Positions 59,689-64,000 of a stretch of DNA of 64,000 nt are shown here, in pieces. Origin of the DNA: Hyposmocoma kahamanoa (taxonomy: Eukaryota > Arthropoda > Insecta > Lepidoptera > Cosmopterigidae); NCBI RefSeq assembly GCF_003589595.1, contig NW_020656077.1, positions 1,423,443 through 1,487,442 of the forward strand, written 5' to 3'. Position numbers and translations under genes: made by a program. How positions within the stretch are numbered: position 1 is the first letter of the stretch; every line of letters starts with the position of its first letter. A model generated the notes under the pieces. That model saw only the letters and a program-made list of their open reading frames with translations, did no database searches and was not told the DNA's origin.

Positions 59689-59925
59689 TAAGGCACCGCG
59701 CAAACGTGCCTGTTTTGGATACAAGCAACCGGCAACTAGAAGAGAAGTTTCTATTTTTATACAGTTAGTATGAAATCGACACAGTGGCCGATTGCGGCAA
59801 CCACACACAGTCACCGGTTGCGGATGTTCGGCACAGTCGCCGGTTGCCGCAACAGTACCAGACCGACTACCGAGTATTGTTCCTTGTATCCAACACAAGG
59901 TATTCGTTTGTGTGGCGCCTAATGG
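59689..59925. mobile_element. MITE with subterminal GC-rich repeats
   Basis: The left end TTAAGGCACCGCGCAAACG and the right end CGTTTGTGTGGCGCCTAA are imperfect inverted repeats. 'gttttggatacaag' near the left and 'cttgtatccaacac' near the right extend the pairing. The interior has at least three copies of an ACAGTCGCCGGTTGCCGC-type word (59784-59850), and 'gcaaccggcaac' lies near the left end in the opposite sense. Subterminal repeats of this kind suggest a hAT-like or similar DNA transposon (inference). No coding capacity. Confidence 0.55.
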
Positions 59926-59962
59926 ACGGTGATGGGAGCATTGGCAACACTCCACCTGTCTT

Positions 59963-60225
59963 TCATATGCTGAGGTGGTGGTGGGCATTTGATATCGTCC
60001 GTATTTTCACATCCTTTTGAATTTTGCCTTCAATCAGAAGGTCTAAGCACTCCAACAGACTCTTTTGGATCAACACTGGGTTGTGGGCAAAATGAAAAGC
60101 ACCACATATGCATCCCACTGCACAGACCTGTCGAATCTCCTCGGCTAGCTGTTCATATTTTTTCAGCTTTTCTTCGGTTGTACTCTTTCGAGTTATGCGT
60201 GCTGGGTACACCGATGTCTAACAGC
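59963..60225 (-). pseudogene. LINE C-terminal tail remnant
   Basis: An open minus frame encodes VYPARITRKSTTEEKLKKYE, then QLAEEIRQV, LLIEGKIQKDVKIRTI and a stop. The pattern E-x-K-x-x-K-Y-x-x-L-A-x-E-I ... I-x-G-x-I-Q-K-x-V resembles the extreme C-terminus of some LINE polyproteins (K-Y-x-x-L-A-x-E-I ... I-x-x-x-x-Q-K-x-V-x-L-x-T-A). The frame opens after a stop codon. A genuine host exon, with CTGTTAG as a possible acceptor just upstream, is the alternative. Confidence 0.35.
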
Positions 60226-61705
60226 CGCGTTGCGCCTATTCAACATAATTATACAAGGTCTGTTGACCTTTGTGGAATTGACCTATCCTATTATGTTATT
60301 ATTACCTAAAACATTGTTTATATTAATATTGTGTTTATTCTATGTATGATTTACTAACAAAGCTATATTGTTTCCCCTATGATTGAAGATTAGAATTTCG
60401 TAGCTAATGAATTTCTTAAAAGTTGACGATATGCCTCTGTTATTTCTCACTTTACTTTTTTCATGTTGTGACAGAAATGATATTATTGTTACGTGTGAAT
60501 AGATTATTATATAATGCAATTACTTTATAATATGAAAGCTGTATCAAGGGATGCTCGTATTTGGTGGACGTTTACGTATTTAGAAAATATGAATTTACTA
60601 TTTAGTCCATACAAAGTCCAAATTGTAGTTCCCGTTCGTTCTATTTTGATAGAGATTAAAAGCAACTTGTAGTGCCATCTAGTGCGCCATCGAAGAGACT
60701 ACTATGGAACGTTTTCACGTTAGCGACACAACGCCGACTGCGACAGGGCACGATATGCATGTGGATTTAATACAATTAGACAAGGTATTCAACTGTTTCT
60801 GTTTTCTGCTACCGCCACGCCAGTCGGGTAATAGGTATTAGCAGCCTTCATTAAGGTTTGATTAAGTTAAGTATAACAATACAAATCTTTATTTCATTTA
60901 ACGACTGTTGCTTTGCAAATCATTAGATTTGGGGTAATGAAAAGCTTGGTTGTTCTAGTTAGGAAAGAAAACACTAACTAATTTGATTATTATGTAGTCA
61001 CATAATTTATAAAATACCTGTCTCATTATAGCAACAAATTCATGGCCAGAGTAGCGAATGGTCACAAATGGACATCAAAAACTACGTGTCGTCGATTAAT
61101 CTAATATATAATGTGAGAACCCCCATACGCATTCGTGCGAAATCGTACCAAGATCTAAGTAAGAAGTTATAAGTGATTGCGCTAGGTGGCGTTCAGTTAG
61201 TTTTGATGGAAAGCTAAGGAAATAACTTATTAAAGAAATTATTCCACATAAATCCGTTTTATTGGTATGTAGTTGATATGTTTGCTTTCTAATTTACCTT
61301 TTTTTTCTTTCGAGAAGTCAAAACAAATGTCAAAAAAAATGGTGAAATACTACCTGACCAATTGATTTCGCAAAATACTTGCCTTAAAAAGTGATCACCA
61401 GCATCACATTGCAGCCAAAATAATTATCATAATTAATTCCGCAATAAAAAGAACGGAAAATAAGAAACAATATGGTGTAAAGCAAAATATTCGGTAAGTA
61501 AAATAATAAGCTAAACAATATTTAACCTTTAAATTACGCGTACATTTTTTCAGACTGCAACAATATGAAGTAGAATTTTAATGTAAATTCAACTCTAGTT
61601 CTAAGTGTCAACTATCTAGACAGATTGTCGATCCATCTACAAAAAAAGTAACTTTTTTAAATTAATTATTTTATATTTCTTTGCACAATGTAAATTAAAA
61701 ATAAA
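60226..61705. other. Intergenic, nothing recognised
   Basis: AT-rich. Short words such as GTAGTGCCATCTAGTGCGCC (60670) and GAGAACCCCCATACGCATTC (61112) look repeat-derived, but no second copy is present in this window. This stretch contains the 3' flank of the serine protease gene; no canonical AATAAA was seen in the first 80 bp downstream of its stop. Confidence 0.35.
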
Positions 61706-63651
61706 TTATTGGCTAACTGTGTCGATGATCCAATTGGTGAATGGTGAGACGGCCGTGTTAACGCTGGGGAAGGTCGCATTACCGCAACCTTCCTGGAAGG
61801 AAATAATGCCAACGACAATGAGAGCTCCATTGTTATCGTAGTAGAGCGGACCGCCAGCGTCTCCACTGCAGGCTCCCCTGCCTCCGGCAGGCGCTCCAGC
61901 ACAAATCATGTTTTCTGTGATAACAAAGTTATCATTGTCAAGCTCTTCGTAATTCATCGAACAGAGTTGTCTGTTGACTGTGACAACAGTGGTTTCTTGA
62001 AGTGTTTGTGATGCTAGTTCGTCAAGCTGTAATAAGAAAATCAGTTCAGATACCGTAAAATACGTAACTCAATGGAAGCTGGTAGTTTAAGTATAAGTCA
62101 GTCAGTATAACAAATGTCCTTTCTGGGATGGTTTATTTTGGTGACCGATGTAAAAGTGAAAGCGACTAATGAGTGAAACCAGCAAGTGGCTTCTGCAGCT
62201 TCTTTTTGTATTAAAGTGAACCTGGATTGCATTTTGGATTAGTTCACTCTGAGGATGAGATTTGTAAAGCGTTTTCGACTAAGTAAAGATAGATTAAACT
62301 TTGAGTTTACTTTGTAATTTCTTATTTAAACTTAGACCAAGTTCGTTTTATAAATATCAGTCCGAGGTTAAGTCTCTACGACAGAGTTTTCAATTATGAT
62401 CGTAAGAATCTAATCAGTATGCAAATATAATGGCTTACCGATGCGCCCCATCCAATCTGGATGACAGGTGTATTGTCAGGAATAGTACTACCAGGAGCGA
62501 CTATGGTGCCTTGTTGGACGACCGGGTTGTAGATCAGAGGTTCCGTAAGTCGCACCACTGAGATATCAGAGTCGAGGCTGTCAAATAATATCTTGTAAAA
62601 TATTACTTAGCTATTCAAGCCTTTTTCAATGATTTGCCTAATTTTGCGAACAAACAGCACAAGAACAAAACATGTGGGATTTTGTGAATATTGTCAGGAA
62701 TAGTACTGACAGGAGTAATGTCAGTACCTTGTTGGACGAGCGGGNNNNNNNNNNNNNNNNNNNNNNNNNNNNNNNNNNNNNNNNNNNNNNNNNNNNNNNN
62801 NNNNNNNNNNNNNNNNNNNNNNNNNNNNNNNNNNNNNNNNNNNNNNNNNNNNNNNNNNNNNNNNNNNNNNNNNNNNNNNNNNNNNNNNNNNNNNNNNNNN
62901 NNNNNNNNNNNNNNNNNNNNNNNNNNNNNNNNNNNNNNNNNNNNNNNNNNNNNNNNNNNNNNNNNNNNNNNNNNNNNNNNNNNNNNNNNNNNNNNNNNNN
63001 NNNNNNNNNNNNNNNNNNNNNNNNNNNNNNNNNNNNNNNNNNNNNNNNNNNNNNNNNNNNNNNNNNNNNNNNNNNNNNNNNNNNNNNNNNNNNNNNNNNN
63101 NNNNNNNNNNNNNNNNNNNNNNNNNNNNNNNNNNNNNNNNNNNNGTCCTCCTTAGTATTTGGCGATCTTTTTTCTGGTATTTTCCTTTAAATTGTATAAT
63201 ATTTTTTTTAATATATTTTTTACATGGTCCGAGAAAACACAGCTGCATGTTAGAGAAGCCGTGTGGCTCTTGGACGCTACAGCACCAAAATCGGTAGGGA
63301 CACCGTGTGTGCCTAGGACGCCTGACGAGTATGATCCAAGGTTACAGGTAAATTGCACTGGACATTCTCATAATTTTTACTATACCGCACGTTCGTATTG
63401 TTGGTCCCATAGATATAGGCTATATCTATGGTTGGTCCTCCTTAGTATTTGGAGAAATTTTGGAGGTAACAACCAGTTATGGCTTTTGCATTATATAGTA
63501 GTAGAACTATTAAGAATCTTCATTTGACATTTCATACCCATTCTCTCCGAAAGCAGGGTTGTTGAAAACTTCTTCAACTACGACCACTTGGCCGTCAGTA
63601 TTGCGGTAGCTGCTACCAGCTCTCACGCGGCGAAACCGGGGGAGAAACAGA
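61706..63651 (-). CDS. Serine protease homologue, S1 family (3' exons; active Ser replaced)
   Basis: Three terminal exons: 63538-63651, 62439-62577 and 61706-62026, all with GT-AG junctions and matching phases (2/1, then 0). The gene continues upstream beyond the window, where the propeptide and catalytic His57 should be. The first exon encodes RRVRAGSSYRNTDGQVVVVE, as in lepidopteran trypsins. The second has LDSDISVVRL, with the catalytic Asp102, and ends in QIGWGAS. The third has NRQLC, ENMICAGA, the active-site loop GRGACSGDAGGPL, and the C-terminal NTAVSPFTNWI. In that loop the nucleophile Ser195 is Ala (codon GCT), and position 189, Asp in trypsins, is Gly. Cysteines 168, 182, 191 and 220 are present. 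The frames are open and well conserved, so this is more likely a secreted non-catalytic homologue than a decayed pseudogene (inference). The intron between the first two exons here holds a 400-base gap. Confidence 0.85.
62672..62744 (-). pseudogene. Partial diverged copy of the protease middle exon
   Basis: On the minus strand 62744-62688 reads PLVQQGTDITPVSTIPDN, clearly related to PVVQQGTIVAPGSTIPDN of the exon at 62439-62577; about 45 of 57 bases match by eye. The similarity stops at about 62685 and the other side runs into the gap. No splice donor is present where expected. It could be the edge of a tandem duplicate gene or exon, or an assembly error. Confidence 0.7.
62745..63144. other. 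Assembly gap, 400 undetermined bases
   Basis: Exactly 400 Ns, so the true length is unknown. It falls inside the protease intron and cuts the partial exon copy. Open frames drawn through it are meaningless. Confidence 0.99.
63145..63475. other. Intron sequence with a direct repeat and a palindrome
   Basis: GTCCTCCTTAGTATTTGG occurs at 63145 and again at 63435, which supports a local duplication next to the gap. A perfect hairpin CCATAGATATA-GGC-TATATCTATGG lies at about 63408-63432. A plus-strand stretch at 63255-63348 (REAVWLLDATAPKSVGTPCV ...) ends in a possible donor CAG|GTAAAT and has coding-like composition, but it is not recognised. Confidence 0.45.
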
Positions 63652-63735
63652 CTGCGATCATAAAGATTAATCTAGACTACATCACAATCTAGAGAACATA
63701 ATAATGTGAGGATTATTACCATACTATAATAAGAC

Positions 63736-63960
63736 TAGTATGATAACTCCATACAAACGTAACAACGCGGACCATGTGTGTGCGTGTGTCGCGCCACACA
63801 TTCGCATAATCTCGCGATGCACTAGTTGCATAACAGTGATCGTCACACGCGCCTGTCAGTATTATGCGAATGTGTGTGTTTGCACACGGCGTGCGGCGGT
63901 CGTGCACACATACAAACCGCACGGTGTTACTTTGTACGAAGTTACCATACTTCTGTTATT
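63736..63960. mobile_element. Hairpin MITE-like element
   Basis: The arms at about 63736-63810 and 63861-63955 are reverse complements. The inner 16 bp pair perfectly (CACACATTCGCATAAT at 63795-63810 with its complement at 63861-63876). The outer part pairs imperfectly: GATAACTCCATACAAACGTA against the complement of 'tttgtacgaagttac', with CGCGG and GTGTGTGCG words between. A ~50-bp loop separates the arms. It sits in the upstream intron of the protease gene. The end of the window may cut its outer edge. Confidence 0.65.
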
Positions 63961-64000
63961 TTACTATGTTATTGCTTTATAAGTGATGCAAGGAAAGCAA

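Noticed and set aside
62672..63248. Long open frames of 154-175 codons
   Set aside because: Mostly Ns from the 400-base gap. The only meaningful part is the partial protease exon copy on the minus strand, reported separately.
1..64000. CRISPR arrays, rRNA genes, prokaryotic operons or phage
   Set aside because: No regularly spaced direct repeats, no rRNA-like sequence, and gene structure with introns and SINEs points to a eukaryotic nuclear genome.

Overview
The window looks like AT-rich nuclear DNA from an insect, most probably a moth or butterfly (Lepidoptera). That rests on inference from the repeats: several tRNA-headed SINE families, RTE-like LINE tails ending in GATGATGATG, families containing 'GTGCTGGTGAAATTACAGGC' or 'GAACCGATTTTGATGATTC', and a serine-protease gene with lepidopteran-style sequence. 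There is no operon structure, no CRISPR array and nothing bacterial or viral. Almost all of the 64 kb is intergenic or intronic DNA filled with old transposable-element debris; host coding sequence is confined to the last 9 kb.

Region by region. 1-26.5 kb: no host exon seen; degraded LINE tails (7.9-8.1, 6.9-7.4, 10.5, 19.5-19.9 kb), copies of a ~250-300 bp interspersed repeat (called family B here), a long foldback element at 8.95-10.37 kb, a clean MITE at 6.56-6.71 kb, and CA/TA microsatellites. 26.6-30.25 kb: one nearly full-length non-LTR retrotransposon on the minus strand (endonuclease plus reverse transcriptase), broken by two frame changes. 30.3-55.5 kb: six copies of a tRNA-headed SINE (family A; one nested in a dead mariner at 38.9-40.2 kb), more family B copies, several RTE-type LINE tails, and a head-to-head pair of transposase relics at 52 kb.

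55.96-57.93 kb: a two-exon minus-strand gene for a 117-residue protein with a coiled coil and one C-terminal membrane anchor; I do not recognise it. 58.5-60.2 kb: a hairpin MITE, a second MITE, and a LINE C-terminal tail. 61.7-63.65 kb: the last three exons of a minus-strand S1-family serine protease whose active-site serine is alanine, so it is probably a non-catalytic serine protease homologue; its exon with the catalytic histidine lies outside the window. Inside one of its introns are a 400-base gap and a diverged partial copy of its middle exon, which suggests a local tandem duplication that the assembly did not resolve.

The two host genes have no evident functional link. I found no undescribed multi-gene system. 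The most distinctive items are the catalytically dead protease with a partial second exon copy, the large foldback elements built around mariner relics, and a perfect 20-bp palindrome inside an RTE tail. All family assignments were made by eye; identities and copy numbers were not computed.
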